Assembly (NCBI GenBank): GCA_046351395.1
Contig: JAXLYP010000001.1
Location: 310,001 to 374,000 of the forward strand
Source of the DNA: CAYYKK01 sp046351395
GTDB taxonomy: Bacteria > Myxococcota_A > Polyangia > Polyangiales > Polyangiaceae
Direction: 5' to 3'
DNA: 64,000 bases
The position numbers and the translations under genes are program-made. Below, piece by piece: positions 45,611 through 54,668 of this stretch. The notes under the pieces were generated by a model that had not been told where the DNA came from, did not search any database, and saw only the letters and a program-made list of their open reading frames with translations. The stretch's first letter is position 1. Each line of letters opens with the position of its first letter.

Positions 45611-45964
45611 CTACTGCCAGGCGACGACGGCGCGCGACCCTGTGACCTTCGCGGTGTAGCCCTTCTGCCAGAGCGCATCGACCATCTGCTCCGCGCCGTC
45701 GCGGCTGCACGCGGGGAACACCGCGTCGACGACGACGTTGTTGCTCGCGTAGTCGACCGACACGTCCTGCACGCCGTTCACCTGCGCGAGCGCGGCGCGC
45801 ACGCGGATCGGGCACCCGTCCTCGCAGACCATCCCAGCGATCGCCAGGTTCACCTGGCACACCTTGCGGTCGGGGACCTCGGACGCGCCATTGTTCTTTC
45901 CGCACGCGCCCCCGAGGAGGGCGAGCGCCGCCACGCCGAAGATGCCGAGAGCGCCGAGCCGCAT
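45611..45964 (-). CDS. Lipoprotein with a heavy-metal-associated (HMA) domain
   Basis: 117 aa. Lipoprotein signal with lipobox GGAC (Cys21). The HMA-like ferredoxin fold follows with GMVCEDGC (Cys47, Cys51) in place of the usual GMTCxxC, so the two metal-binding Cys are three residues apart rather than two. The end VVDALWQKGYTAKV is typical. A metal carrier or sensor at the envelope is likely. Divergent from the LysR gene, 145 nt apart, so the regulator may control it. Confidence 0.75.
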   Translation of the reverse strand: MRLGALGIFGVAALALLGGACGKNNGASEVPDRKVCQVNLAIAGMVCEDGCPIRVRAALAQVNGVQDVSVDYASNNVVVDAVFPACSRDGAEQMVDALWQKGYTAKVTGSRAVVAWQ

Positions 45965-46109
45965 GATTGCAGTCGTAGCATGCGCGCCCGCGCCCCATGA
46001 AGTTCCCCGAAGACCACGGCCGAACGTCCACCGCGCGTGGTCCTCCCGCCCACCGCGCGCATCGAAGTTCCGCGGAGCGCCGCGGCGGAAAAGGTAAGCT
46101 CCGAGCGCG

Positions 46110-47018
46110 ATGCTCGACTGGAACGACCTCCGCTATTTCCTCGCGGTGCACCGGTCCGGGAACCTCGCGCGCGCCGGCGCGGAGCTCGGGATCAACGCGA
46201 CGACCGTGAGCCGGCGCCTCACCGCGCTCGAGGACCAGGTGCACGCGCGCCTCTTCGACCGCACGCCCGACGGGTACGTCCTCACGAGCGCGGGCGCGAA
46301 CCTCGTCGCCTACGCCGAGCGCATGGAGACCGAGGCGCTCGCGCTCGAGCGAAAAGTCGTCGGCGCGGACACGCGCGCGGAGGGCTCCGTGCGGATGACC
46401 GTCACCGAGATGCTCGCGACCCGCTTCATCATGCCCTTCCTCTCCCGCTTCCGCGCGCAGAACCCCGGCGTGACGCTCGAGATCGAGTGCACCAACCGCA
46501 CCGTGAGCCTCGCCCGCCGCGAGGCGGACATCGCGCTTCGCCTCGCGCGCCCCCGCGAGGACAACGTCGCGACGAAGAAGCTCGCGACCATCCCCATCGC
46601 GCTCTACGCCTCACAGGCCTACGTCGCGCAGCACGGCCTCCCCCCCAACCCCGACGAGAGCCTCGCCGGCCACGTCGTCCTCATGTTCGCGAGCTCGCGC
46701 ACCTTCGAACTCGAGAACACCTGGCTCGAGGCGCGCACGCAGGGCGCGCACATCGCGCTCCGCTCCGACTCCGTGAGCTCCATCTACGCCGCGACCGTCG
46801 GCAGCCTCGGCATCGCGCTCCTCCCGCGCGCCGTCGCCGACCGCGACACCCGCCTCACGCGCATCCAAACCACGAGCGCGCCCGAGCCCCGCGTGATCTG
46901 GCAAGCCGTACACGTCGACCTCCAGAAGAACGCCCGCATCCGCGCCGTCCTCGACTTCCTCGGGGAGATCCTCGTCCCCCCCGAGGGCGATCCCTATTTG
47001 CCCTCGCCTCGCCGATAG
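46110..47018 (+). CDS. LysR-family transcriptional regulator
   Basis: 302 aa, family length. N-terminal wHTH (LDWNDLRYFLAVHRSGNLARAGAELGINATTVSRRLTALEDQV) and a LysR substrate-binding domain from about residue 90. It lies 145 nt from the divergent HMA lipoprotein gene. Target and effector unknown; the divergent neighbour is the first candidate. Confidence 0.92.
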   Translation: MLDWNDLRYFLAVHRSGNLARAGAELGINATTVSRRLTALEDQVHARLFDRTPDGYVLTSAGANLVAYAERMETEALALERKVVGADTRAEGSVRMTVTEMLATRFIMPFLSRFRAQNPGVTLEIECTNRTVSLARREADIALRLARPREDNVATKKLATIPIALYASQAYVAQHGLPPNPDESLAGHVVLMFASSRTFELENTWLEARTQGAHIALRSDSVSSIYAATVGSLGIALLPRAVADRDTRLTRIQTTSAPEPRVIWQAVHVDLQKNARIRAVLDFLGEILVPPEGDPYLPSPRR

Positions 47019-47059
47019 CCCGAGACCAGGGCTCGAGCGCACCCAACCGAAGCCGCGCG

Positions 47060-47707
47060 CTAGCCCACGTACTTGCGGATCGTCTCGACCATCTCCATCC
47101 GGTCGAACAAGTGCTCGATGTAGTCGATGCGGTCCGTCTCCACGACGATCGCCTCGCTCGCGTTGTACCCCTCGAACCACTCCTCGTAGAGCTCCTCCAA
47201 GCTCTTCAAGTACGCGCGGGGGATCTTTTGCTCGAACGCGCGCCCCCGCTGCGCGATCCGCTTCACGAGTGTCTTCAGCGGGCAGCGCAGGTAGATCATC
47301 AGATCCGGCGGACGGATCTCCCGCGTCAGCGTTCGGTAGAGGTCCTGGTACATCGCCCAGTCCCGATCGTCGATGTGCCCCGCCCGGTGGAGGTGCGCCG
47401 CGAACACCTCCGCGTCCTCGTAGATCGTCCGGTCCTGCACGATGTGCCGCAGCGGCTCGTCCAGCGCGCGCGGCGACGCCGCCCGCGCGTCCATGCTCTT
47501 GTGGATCTCGAACCGGCGAATCAGGAAGAACAGCTGCGAGTGGAGCGACCACCGCTTCATGTCCCCGTAGAAGTCCGCGAGGTACGGGTTCTCGTCGTTC
47601 GGCTCGAAGAACGGGACCATGTCGAACTGGTTCTCGAGCCAGCGCACGAGCGTCGACTTGCCCGCCCCCATGTTGCCCGCGACGGCGATGATCCTCGGGG
47701 TGCGCAT
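47060..47707 (-). CDS. Deoxynucleoside kinase (dNK family)
   Basis: 215 aa. P-loop GNMGAGKS at about 11-18, then DRTIYED at about 93-99 and the R-rich lid RIAQRGRAFEQ. The family phosphorylates deoxyadenosine/deoxyguanosine or pyrimidine deoxynucleosides for salvage. Cytoplasmic. It starts 4 nt after the beta-barrel gene stop, so the two share a transcript, a link without an obvious functional reason. Substrate preference not readable. Confidence 0.88.
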   Translation of the reverse strand: MRTPRIIAVAGNMGAGKSTLVRWLENQFDMVPFFEPNDENPYLADFYGDMKRWSLHSQLFFLIRRFEIHKSMDARAASPRALDEPLRHIVQDRTIYEDAEVFAAHLHRAGHIDDRDWAMYQDLYRTLTREIRPPDLMIYLRCPLKTLVKRIAQRGRAFEQKIPRAYLKSLEELYEEWFEGYNASEAIVVETDRIDYIEHLFDRMEMVETIRKYVG

Positions 47708-47711
47708 GCGG

Positions 47712-48476
47712 CTAGAGGATCAACGAGACCCCGAGCGATTGTCGATAGGTCGCGTCCGCGTGCGGGAGCGCCCCCGCGTGCCCGATCCGCCCCTGCTCCA
47801 GCACCTGCACGGGGACGAACGCGTCCCCGTCCTTGTAGAACATCGGTGCGACGTCCAACGACAGGTCGACCGAGAGCCAGCGCGGAATCACGAACAGCGA
47901 GGCTCCGACGCCCAGCGGGAGCGTGAAGAACGACGCGCCGCGCGCCGCGATCGTCGTGCTGTAGCCCTCGGGCGCGCGCACCCCGACCTCGGGGAACTCG
48001 AGGCGTCCGAAGCCCCCGCCCACGATCGCGAAGAGCGCGACGTACCGGCCGAGCGGGAGCATCGGGTAGAGACGGATCTCGCCCTCGACGCGCGCGAACC
48101 CCTCGCTCTCGTACGCCCCCTCGACCCCCAGCGCGTCCCGCGCGTACTCCACGCTCGGCACCGCGAACGTCGCGGAGACGCCCGCGTCGAGGTACCGGAA
48201 GAGGGGGAACCGGAGGTCGACCCCCGCCCCGATCGTCGGCGCGTACTCGACCGCGCGCGCGGGGCGCGGATCGCCCTCCCGGTTCGAAGGCATATCGAGC
48301 ATCACGAGTGATGCCCCGAGCGACAGATGCCGTGTCCTCGGGTGCTCCGTCGACACGAGATCGTCCTTGAACGGCGTCGGACGAACGGGCGCACCCGCGC
48401 CCTCGGCGGACGCGACGCGCGGCGCGGCAGCCACCGCGAGGCACAAGAGGAGCGCGCGCGTCCCGCCCGACTTCAT
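47712..48476 (-). CDS. Predicted outer-membrane beta-barrel protein
   Basis: 254 aa from ATG 48476; signal peptide ends near RVASAEG. Mature residues show alternating strand patterns (LSLGASLVMLD, AGVDLRFPLFRYLDAGVSATFAV, GEIRLYPMLPLGRYVALFAIVGGGFG, SLGVSLIL), typical of a small 8-10 stranded barrel with a hydrophobic C-terminal Leu. Function unknown. Operon with the deoxynucleoside kinase gene downstream, divergent from the hydrolase gene. Confidence 0.68.
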   Translation of the reverse strand: MKSGGTRALLLCLAVAAAPRVASAEGAGAPVRPTPFKDDLVSTEHPRTRHLSLGASLVMLDMPSNREGDPRPARAVEYAPTIGAGVDLRFPLFRYLDAGVSATFAVPSVEYARDALGVEGAYESEGFARVEGEIRLYPMLPLGRYVALFAIVGGGFGRLEFPEVGVRAPEGYSTTIAARGASFFTLPLGVGASLFVIPRWLSVDLSLDVAPMFYKDGDAFVPVQVLEQGRIGHAGALPHADATYRQSLGVSLIL

Positions 48477-48605
48477 CGCGCCGCAAACTAGCACCGTTTC
48501 TCTCCGGCTCGCTGTCGCGCCGCCGGTCGCAGGCCGATCGCTCGCGCGCGAAGCGCCCTCGCGTTCTTTCCGGCCCGTCTCGAGTGCGCGCGGTATCTTC
48601 GCTCC

Positions 48606-49688
48606 GTGGGGAGCCTCGCCACCCTGATCCGCTGGCTCGGACCGCTCGCGCCCGAGGGGAAGCCCGCTCACGTCTCGCGCGCGGAGATCACGATCCCCGG
48701 CGGCGCGCGGGCGCTCCGCGCGTACGTCCACGTGCCCATCGCAGCGCCGAAAGGGGTGTACCTCCTCCTCCCCGGGCTCCACTACCTCGGGCCCGACGAC
48801 ACGCGCCTCGATCGGTTCGCGAGCGTCCTCGCGGCCGCGGGGTTCGTCGTCGTCGCGCCCTTCTTTCCGGACGCGATCGAGCTCCTCCTCGCGCCCACGA
48901 TGTTCACGGACGCGGAGACCGCGCTCCACTTCGCGATCGCCGAGGCGGAGCGGCGATCCCTCCCGCCCCCGGCGCTCTTCTCCATCAGCTTCGGATCGAT
49001 CCTCGCGCTCCACCTCGCGGCGCACCCCGAGTTCCGGGGGCGCGCGTCGCGCGGCCTCCTCTTCGGCGGGTTCGCCGAGCTCTTCCCCGCGGTCGAGTAC
49101 GCCGTGACCGGGCGCGCGCTCTACCAGGACAGCGCGCTCCGCGCGAAGCGCGACCCGCTCAACTCCCCCGTCGTGTTCATGAACCTCCTTCCCCACCTCG
49201 CGCTGCCCGCGGGCGCCGATCGCGAGCTCCTCCTCCGCGCGTGGCGCACGATGGTGCATCGGACCTGGGGCCGCACGGAGCTCAAGCTCGACGGCGCGCG
49301 CGACCCCCACGCGCACGCGATCGCGCGCGGACTCCCGGACGAGCTCCGCCTGCCGTTCCTGCGCGGGTGCGGCGTCGCGCCGGGCTCCTTCGGCTGGTTG
49401 AAGGAGGGCATCGCCGCCGCCGGCGACGCGATGACCCGGTTCGACGCGGGCGATCGCCCCGCGCGCGTGCACACGCCCCTCACGCTCGTCCATGGCCGCG
49501 ACGACGACGTCATCCCGTACTTCGAGTCGCTGAAGATCGCCGAGCGCCTGCCCCCCGAGATGCGCCGGCGGACGTGCATCACCGGGCTCTACGGCCACAC
49601 CGCGAGCGCTCGCCCCACCCTCGGCGCGATCGCCGCGGAGGCGCGCGCGCTCTATGGAATGCTCTCCGACCTCGCGGGCGAGCGCTGA
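48606..49688 (+). CDS. Alpha/beta hydrolase
   Basis: 360 aa from GTG 48606. LLLPGLHYLGPDD, a nucleophile motif SISFGS (a GxSxG variant with S in place of the first G) at about 130-135, a catalytic-type Asp in HGRDDDVIPY and His in YGHTAS. Residues otherwise match no specific esterase. No signal peptide. Function unknown; it might be a lipid or small-ester hydrolase. Divergent from the beta-barrel gene. Confidence 0.8.
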   Translation: MGSLATLIRWLGPLAPEGKPAHVSRAEITIPGGARALRAYVHVPIAAPKGVYLLLPGLHYLGPDDTRLDRFASVLAAAGFVVVAPFFPDAIELLLAPTMFTDAETALHFAIAEAERRSLPPPALFSISFGSILALHLAAHPEFRGRASRGLLFGGFAELFPAVEYAVTGRALYQDSALRAKRDPLNSPVVFMNLLPHLALPAGADRELLLRAWRTMVHRTWGRTELKLDGARDPHAHAIARGLPDELRLPFLRGCGVAPGSFGWLKEGIAAAGDAMTRFDAGDRPARVHTPLTLVHGRDDDVIPYFESLKIAERLPPEMRRRTCITGLYGHTASARPTLGAIAAEARALYGMLSDLAGER

Positions 49689-49710
49689 CGCGCGCTGCCC
49701 CGGAGCGAGC

Positions 49711-50763
49711 CTATTTGCAGGCGGGGACGAGATCCACCCCGCCGAAGAACATGTCGACGATCGCGCTCCAGCTCTTCGCGTTCTCCTCCGGTCCGCACTT
49801 GAAGCGCCCGTCGGGGAACGACTCGCCCCGGATCGCGGCGCGCGTCTCCAAGTAGTAGCGGGACGCGAGCTCCGCCGCGTACTCGTGCACGCCGTCCCCG
49901 TTGTCCGGCTGGAACGCGTAGTACGTCCCCCCGCGGACGGTCGTCTTCATCGGCGTGTACGGCGTGAGGCACGCGATCTTCGTGCCGCACTTCGCGACGA
50001 TCCCGTCGTAGAGCGCGCCGAGCGTCGCGCGGGACCAGTCGTTCGCCTCGCCGTCGTTGTCGTGGAAGATCTCGTGCACCATGGTGTCGCGCACGGCGTT
50101 CATCGACTTGTTGAGCGAGCCCGACACGTTGTAGCCCACGCGCCAATCGTTCGCGTACGCGCTCGGCGTCGTCCGGCCGACGGACCGCATGAACTTCCAG
50201 CCGATGGGCTTGTAGCGGTAGCGAACGTCGTGCGTCTTCCTCGCGTCGATGGCGGCGAACACGTCCCGAATGTCGCGCTGGGCCGCGAGGATCCAGTCGA
50301 AGTGCGTCTGGTACTTCCCGATCGGGCGCTCCGGGACGATGTGGATCGTGCCCCGGAACCCGCCCTCCATGTCGTGCTCACCCTCGACCCCCGGGATGCT
50401 CCCAAACTCGTCGTAGAACGCGAGCGCGGTGGTGAGGCCCGCCGCGTCGTCCCCGTACCGGCTCCGGATCAGGCAGCGCGCGATCTCGTCCTCGTCCCCC
50501 GCCGTGCACCCGAGCTCCGCGAGCGTCTTGCCCTCCGGGTAGAGGAGCGCGAGCGCCTCCTCCGACGTGAACCGCGGCGCCGCGACGGGTGGCGCGGCCG
50601 CGCTCACCGACGCGGACGCGGACGCGGCGACGCCGGGGGCGGCGCTCGAAGCCGCTGCAGCGGACGCGGACGGCGTCGGCGGGACGGTGCGCTCCACACC
50701 CGTCGAGCACGCGAGCGCCGCGGCAGCGAGCGCGATCGGAACCGCGCGAAACGAGCCCCTCAT
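49711..50763 (-). CDS. Zinc-metalloprotease-like lipoprotein with HEIFH
   Basis: 350 aa. Signal ends in lipobox ALAC (Cys19); an Ala/Ser/Pro spacer (about 25-65) follows. Residues 230-234 read HEIFH (HExxH) in MVHEIFHDND, with EYAAELASRYYLE downstream supplying a possible third ligand Glu. Two Cys pairs are visible (TKIACLTPY, VPACK). Predicted secreted/periplasmic protease or binding protein that has lost activity; Asp in place of a third His after the motif is unusual. Divergent from the OPT transporter gene, 95 nt apart. Confidence 0.7.
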   Translation of the reverse strand: MRGSFRAVPIALAAAALACSTGVERTVPPTPSASAAAASSAAPGVAASASASVSAAAPPVAAPRFTSEEALALLYPEGKTLAELGCTAGDEDEIARCLIRSRYGDDAAGLTTALAFYDEFGSIPGVEGEHDMEGGFRGTIHIVPERPIGKYQTHFDWILAAQRDIRDVFAAIDARKTHDVRYRYKPIGWKFMRSVGRTTPSAYANDWRVGYNVSGSLNKSMNAVRDTMVHEIFHDNDGEANDWSRATLGALYDGIVAKCGTKIACLTPYTPMKTTVRGGTYYAFQPDNGDGVHEYAAELASRYYLETRAAIRGESFPDGRFKCGPEENAKSWSAIVDMFFGGVDLVPACK

Positions 50764-50858
50764 CGCGGTCAGTATAGGTGGCGCCGCTCCGCGCGCACGA
50801 GCGCGACCCCACGCCTTTCTTGATCCGCCCGCGACGCGTTCTCTACGCTGACCTTCGC

Positions 50859-52784
50859 ATGAGCGAAGAAGCGGCGTCGAATTCGGGTAGCGCGTCGACC
50901 CAGAAGAAATCCTTCCTGCCCGCGATCGGCACGTGGAAGTACCACCTGCTCCTCGGCAGCGTCGCGATCTTCATCCTCGGTCCCCTCGGCGGCGTCACCG
51001 CGTCGTACATGAACTTCTCGCTGGGGTTCTTCGTCGGTGGGCAGGTGCTCGCCGGCATCCTCGGGAGCGTCATCACCTACGGCTACGGCGCCGAGGGCAA
51101 GCACGGCGCGAACTTCATGCAGACGATGGCCGCGTCCGTCGCGAGCATGGCGGCGATGGGCGTCCTCATCCAGGCGATGTACTGGCTCGGGCTCACGCCC
51201 CCCGAGCCCTGGAAGCTCGTCATCTACTTCCTCTGCATCGGCATGTTCGGCGCTGGCGTCGGGATGCTCTTCACGCCCGTCCTCGTCGACCGCCTCCAGC
51301 TGACGTACCCCTCGGGGCTCGCGGTCGCGAACATCCTCCGCGCGCTCACCGACAAGCGGCTCCTGCGCCGCTCCGTCGGGCAGCTCGGCGGCGGCACCAT
51401 CGGAGGAGTCGGCGTCGCGGTCGCGATCGACAAGGCCGAGGGCTGGATCCAGTCGCTCCAGCCCGCCGTCATCGTCCCGAAGCCGCTGAACGGGATCCTC
51501 CTCGGCGGGGCCACGTTCCTCAGCAAGCTCTCCGTCTCGTCCATCGGCGCGGGCCTCATCGTCGGCGCGCGCATCACGCTGTCCGCGCTGGCCGTCGGTC
51601 TGGCGGGGAAGTTCATGACGCCGTGGCTCGTCGACATCGGCTACCTCCACGAGGGCGAGCCCTTCCGGAAAGTCGGCTTCCTCGTCGCCCTCGGCTCGAT
51701 CATGGGCGCGGCCGTCGTCGACCTCACGCTGATCTTCTACTCCGTCGGCAAGCGCGTCGTCGCGATGCGCGCCGAGGCGAAGACGAAGCCCCAGGCATCG
51801 GACGCAGCGGACGCGTGGAAGCAGACGAACTCGAACCGCCTCATCGCGTGGGCCGTGTTCTGGGGCGCCGCGGTCATCCTCGTCGCGAAGTTCCTCATGG
51901 ACCTGCCGCTCGCGTACGTCCTGTTCGCGGTCGGGCTCGTGCTCCTGTTCGTCGTGATCAACGGCATCTCGACGGGCGTCTCCGACTCGAACCCCATCTC
52001 GAGCGCGTTCGTCGTCACCGTCCTCTTGATGTCCGCGGTCGGCCTCGCCGACAAGCGCGTCGCGCTCCTCTGCGGCGCGATCCTCCTCGTGGCCGTGAGC
52101 GTCGGCGTCGACATGCAGCAGGACCGCTCGACCGGCTGGCGCCTCGGCTCGAACCGGGTGACGCAGTTCCGCTATCAGGTCATCGGCGTGACGATGGGCG
52201 CCGTCATGGCCGTCGCGATCTCGGGCGCCTTCATGGCGGCGTACCCCGAGCTGAAGGCGGATCCCAAGGAGGGATCGCAGTGGACCAGCGCGATGACCTA
52301 CAAGTTCGCGGGCGTGCTCCGCAAGCTCGGCACGGACGATCCGAAGACGACGAAGCTGCTCCTCATCGGGCTCGCGATCGGCTTCGGCCTCGAGCTCATC
52401 CGCAAGGTCGTGAAGACGCGCGCCGCCTACAAGGGCTTCGTCAAGTCCGGCCCGGTCGGGTTCGTCGTCGACTTCCTGTTCGACGCGCTGTTCGTCCCGA
52501 GCCCCTACGCGGCGAGCTTCGGGGGCTTCGTCCCGTTCGAGACGAGCGTGAACTTCGGCGTCGGTGGCGTCCTCGGCTCCATCTGGAACGTGCTCGGGAA
52601 GCGGAGCGCCGACAAGAAGAAGGCGGAGGCGATCCGCAAGAACGGCGGCAACCCGCTGCCCGAGGGCGAGGAGCTCCCCGAGGACATGAGCACGACCTCA
52701 CTCGTCGGTGGTGGGCTCATCGCGGGGGAGTCGATCGCCGCCCTCGCGATCGGCATCATTGGCCTGATCGCGCTCATCAAGTAG
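50859..52784 (+). CDS. OPT-family oligopeptide transporter
   Basis: 641 aa, many membrane segments (at least 12 by eye), typical of the OPT/YSL superfamily that imports oligopeptides or metal chelates with protons. Signature stretches include GFFVGGQVLAGILGSVITYGYGAEGKHGANFMQTMAASVASMA and LTYPSGLAVANILRALTD. The C-terminus GLIAGESIAALAIGIIGLIALIK. Inner membrane. It starts divergent from the protease-like gene and ends 9 nt before thrC, suggesting one operon of peptide import and threonine synthesis. Confidence 0.9.
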   Translation: MSEEAASNSGSASTQKKSFLPAIGTWKYHLLLGSVAIFILGPLGGVTASYMNFSLGFFVGGQVLAGILGSVITYGYGAEGKHGANFMQTMAASVASMAAMGVLIQAMYWLGLTPPEPWKLVIYFLCIGMFGAGVGMLFTPVLVDRLQLTYPSGLAVANILRALTDKRLLRRSVGQLGGGTIGGVGVAVAIDKAEGWIQSLQPAVIVPKPLNGILLGGATFLSKLSVSSIGAGLIVGARITLSALAVGLAGKFMTPWLVDIGYLHEGEPFRKVGFLVALGSIMGAAVVDLTLIFYSVGKRVVAMRAEAKTKPQASDAADAWKQTNSNRLIAWAVFWGAAVILVAKFLMDLPLAYVLFAVGLVLLFVVINGISTGVSDSNPISSAFVVTVLLMSAVGLADKRVALLCGAILLVAVSVGVDMQQDRSTGWRLGSNRVTQFRYQVIGVTMGAVMAVAISGAFMAAYPELKADPKEGSQWTSAMTYKFAGVLRKLGTDDPKTTKLLLIGLAIGFGLELIRKVVKTRAAYKGFVKSGPVGFVVDFLFDALFVPSPYAASFGGFVPFETSVNFGVGGVLGSIWNVLGKRSADKKKAEAIRKNGGNPLPEGEELPEDMSTTSLVGGGLIAGESIAALAIGIIGLIALIK

Positions 52785-52793
52785 ACCGGAGGC

Positions 52794-54194
52794 ATGTTCT
52801 CCGCCACTTCACCCGGCGCGGGGCCGAAGGCCCCCTCCGCTTGGTTCCAGAGCGTGAGCGGCGCTCCGAAGCGCTACTCGCTGAGCGACGTGATCTATCG
52901 GTCGGACGAGGGCGATCTGCTCGAGGTCGTCCACGACATGGAGGCGCTCCGGTCGCGCTCGGCGGCCGAGTGGCGCGCCCTGTTCGACAGCCGCTACGGC
53001 CGGACGTCGTGGCCGTACGGGAGCGGCGTGTGGAGCAAGCACGAGTGGGTGCAGCCCCACGTCCACCCGGACAACGTCGTCTCGCTGTTCGAGGGGAACT
53101 CGAACCTCCTCTGGGCGGAGCGCTACGGCAAGGCGCTCCGCGGGCCCACCGGCGAGGGCCTCGACGATCTCTGGATCAAGCAGTGCGGGACGAGCCACAC
53201 GGGCTCCTTCAAGGATCTCGGGATGACCGTCCTCGTCTCGAGCGTGAAGCAGATGATCGCGGACGGGAAGCCCATCCGGGCGATGGCGTGCGCCTCGACG
53301 GGCGACACCAGCGCCGCGCTCGCGGCGTACGGCGCCGCCGCGGGCATCCCCGTCGTCGTGCTGCTCCCGAAGGGAAAAATCTCGGCGGCGCAGCTCATCC
53401 AGCCCATCGCGAACGGCGCGATCGTCGGCAGCCTCGACACGGACTTCGACGGCTGCATGCGCGTCGTGCAAGAGCTCACGAAGGACCCAACCATCTACCT
53501 CGCGAACTCGATGAACAGCCTTCGCGTCGAGGGTCAGAAGACGATCAGCATCGAGATCGTGCAGCAGTTCGACTGGACGGTCCCGGACTGGGTGCTCGTG
53601 CCCGGCGGGAACTTGGGGAACGTCTCCGCGATCGCGAAGGGCTTCATCGAGATGAAGGAGCTCGGGCTCGTCGATCGACTGCCGCGCATCGTCTGCTGCC
53701 AGACGGAACGCGCGAACCCGCTCTACGAGGCGTTCCAGCGCGCGAAAGCAGAAGGCCGCGCGCTCCGCGAGACGGATCTCGTCCCCGTCGTCGCGCAGAC
53801 GACGCTCGCCTCCGCGATCCAGATCGGCGCACCCGTCTCGTTCCCGAAGGCCGTGCGCGCGCTCCTCGCGTGCGACGGGCTCGTCGAACAAGCGACCGAG
53901 GCGGAGCTCGCCGACGCGGCGGCGCGCGCCGATCGCACGGGGATGTTCAACTGTCCGCACACCGGGGTCGCGCTCGCGTGCCTCGAGAAGCTCGTGCGCG
54001 CCGGGACGATCAAGCGCTCCGATCGCACCGTGGTGGTCTCCACCGCCCACGGCCTCAAGTTCACCGAGTTCAAGGTGCGCTACCACCAGGGGGCGCTCGA
54101 CGCCCCCTCGCAGTACGCGAACCAGCCCGTGGAGCTCGGCTCCGAGCCCCGTGCAGTCGTCGAGGCGCTCCATCGGGTGCTCGACCGCGCTTGA
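52794..54194 (+). CDS. thrC: Threonine synthase
   Basis: 466 aa, PLP enzyme converting O-phosphohomoserine to threonine. PLP lysine Lys140 in KQCGTSHTGSFKDLGM; SLFEGNSNLLW, ACASTGDTSAALAAYGAAAGIPVVVLLP and VPGGNLGNVSAIAKGF. The extended N-terminal region and length fit the class with an extra domain. Cytoplasmic. It is 9 nt after the OPT gene, probably co-transcribed. Confidence 0.94.
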   Translation: MFSATSPGAGPKAPSAWFQSVSGAPKRYSLSDVIYRSDEGDLLEVVHDMEALRSRSAAEWRALFDSRYGRTSWPYGSGVWSKHEWVQPHVHPDNVVSLFEGNSNLLWAERYGKALRGPTGEGLDDLWIKQCGTSHTGSFKDLGMTVLVSSVKQMIADGKPIRAMACASTGDTSAALAAYGAAAGIPVVVLLPKGKISAAQLIQPIANGAIVGSLDTDFDGCMRVVQELTKDPTIYLANSMNSLRVEGQKTISIEIVQQFDWTVPDWVLVPGGNLGNVSAIAKGFIEMKELGLVDRLPRIVCCQTERANPLYEAFQRAKAEGRALRETDLVPVVAQTTLASAIQIGAPVSFPKAVRALLACDGLVEQATEAELADAAARADRTGMFNCPHTGVALACLEKLVRAGTIKRSDRTVVVSTAHGLKFTEFKVRYHQGALDAPSQYANQPVELGSEPRAVVEALHRVLDRA

Positions 54195-54668
54195 GGTGTC
54201 GAGAGGCGAAGGTGCGCCCAAGGGTGCAATCGTTTGCACGACCCCCGGGGCAACTCGTTGCGCGCCCAGGTTTCGCCGGGCCCTCGAAGACACCACTTTC
54301 CCCGCTCATCGCGCTCGGCACGCGCCCTGCTTCGAGCTCAGCCAAGCGCGCCCGAAAGGAGGAGCTTGGGGCGCGTGGAAAAGTAGGGTGCGGATGCGCA
54401 GCGCCACCGGAGCAAGCCACGGCTCCGCGTGGCGCTGCACCGCTTTGAACAGCGCGAGGGCGCCAAAGGCGCTCGATTCAGCCGCGGTCCGCGCGATTCA
54501 GCGCGGTCCGCTCGATTCAGCCGCGGTCCTCCGCGGAAGTTCGTTTTTGGTGTTTGCGCGAGGAGCGAGCACGATTCGCGCGCTCCTCGAGACGCCGAGA
54601 AAAGCTGTAGAACCGGCGAAGTCAGAGGCTACACTTGTGCCGCGGGTGTTCGGGAGGCCAAACGAAGT
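54195..54668. other. 474-nt spacer after thrC with hairpins and short repeats
   Basis: GTGCAA-TCGT-TTGCAC at 54224-54239 and GCAACTCGTTGC at 54250-54261 are perfect small hairpins just downstream of thrC and could affect transcript ends, though no T run follows. A short direct-repeat cluster lies at 54471-54529. Otherwise no feature is visible; the promoter of the following lipoprotein must be here. Confidence 0.5.
54471..54529. repeat. Three near-identical 19-20 nt direct repeats
   Basis: GCTCGATTCAGCCGCGGTCC at 54471-54490 and 54510-54529, and a shorter copy GCGCGATTCAGCGCGGTCC between. They contain the CCGCGG palindrome. They lie in the spacer before the 265-aa lipoprotein gene. Confidence 0.75.
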
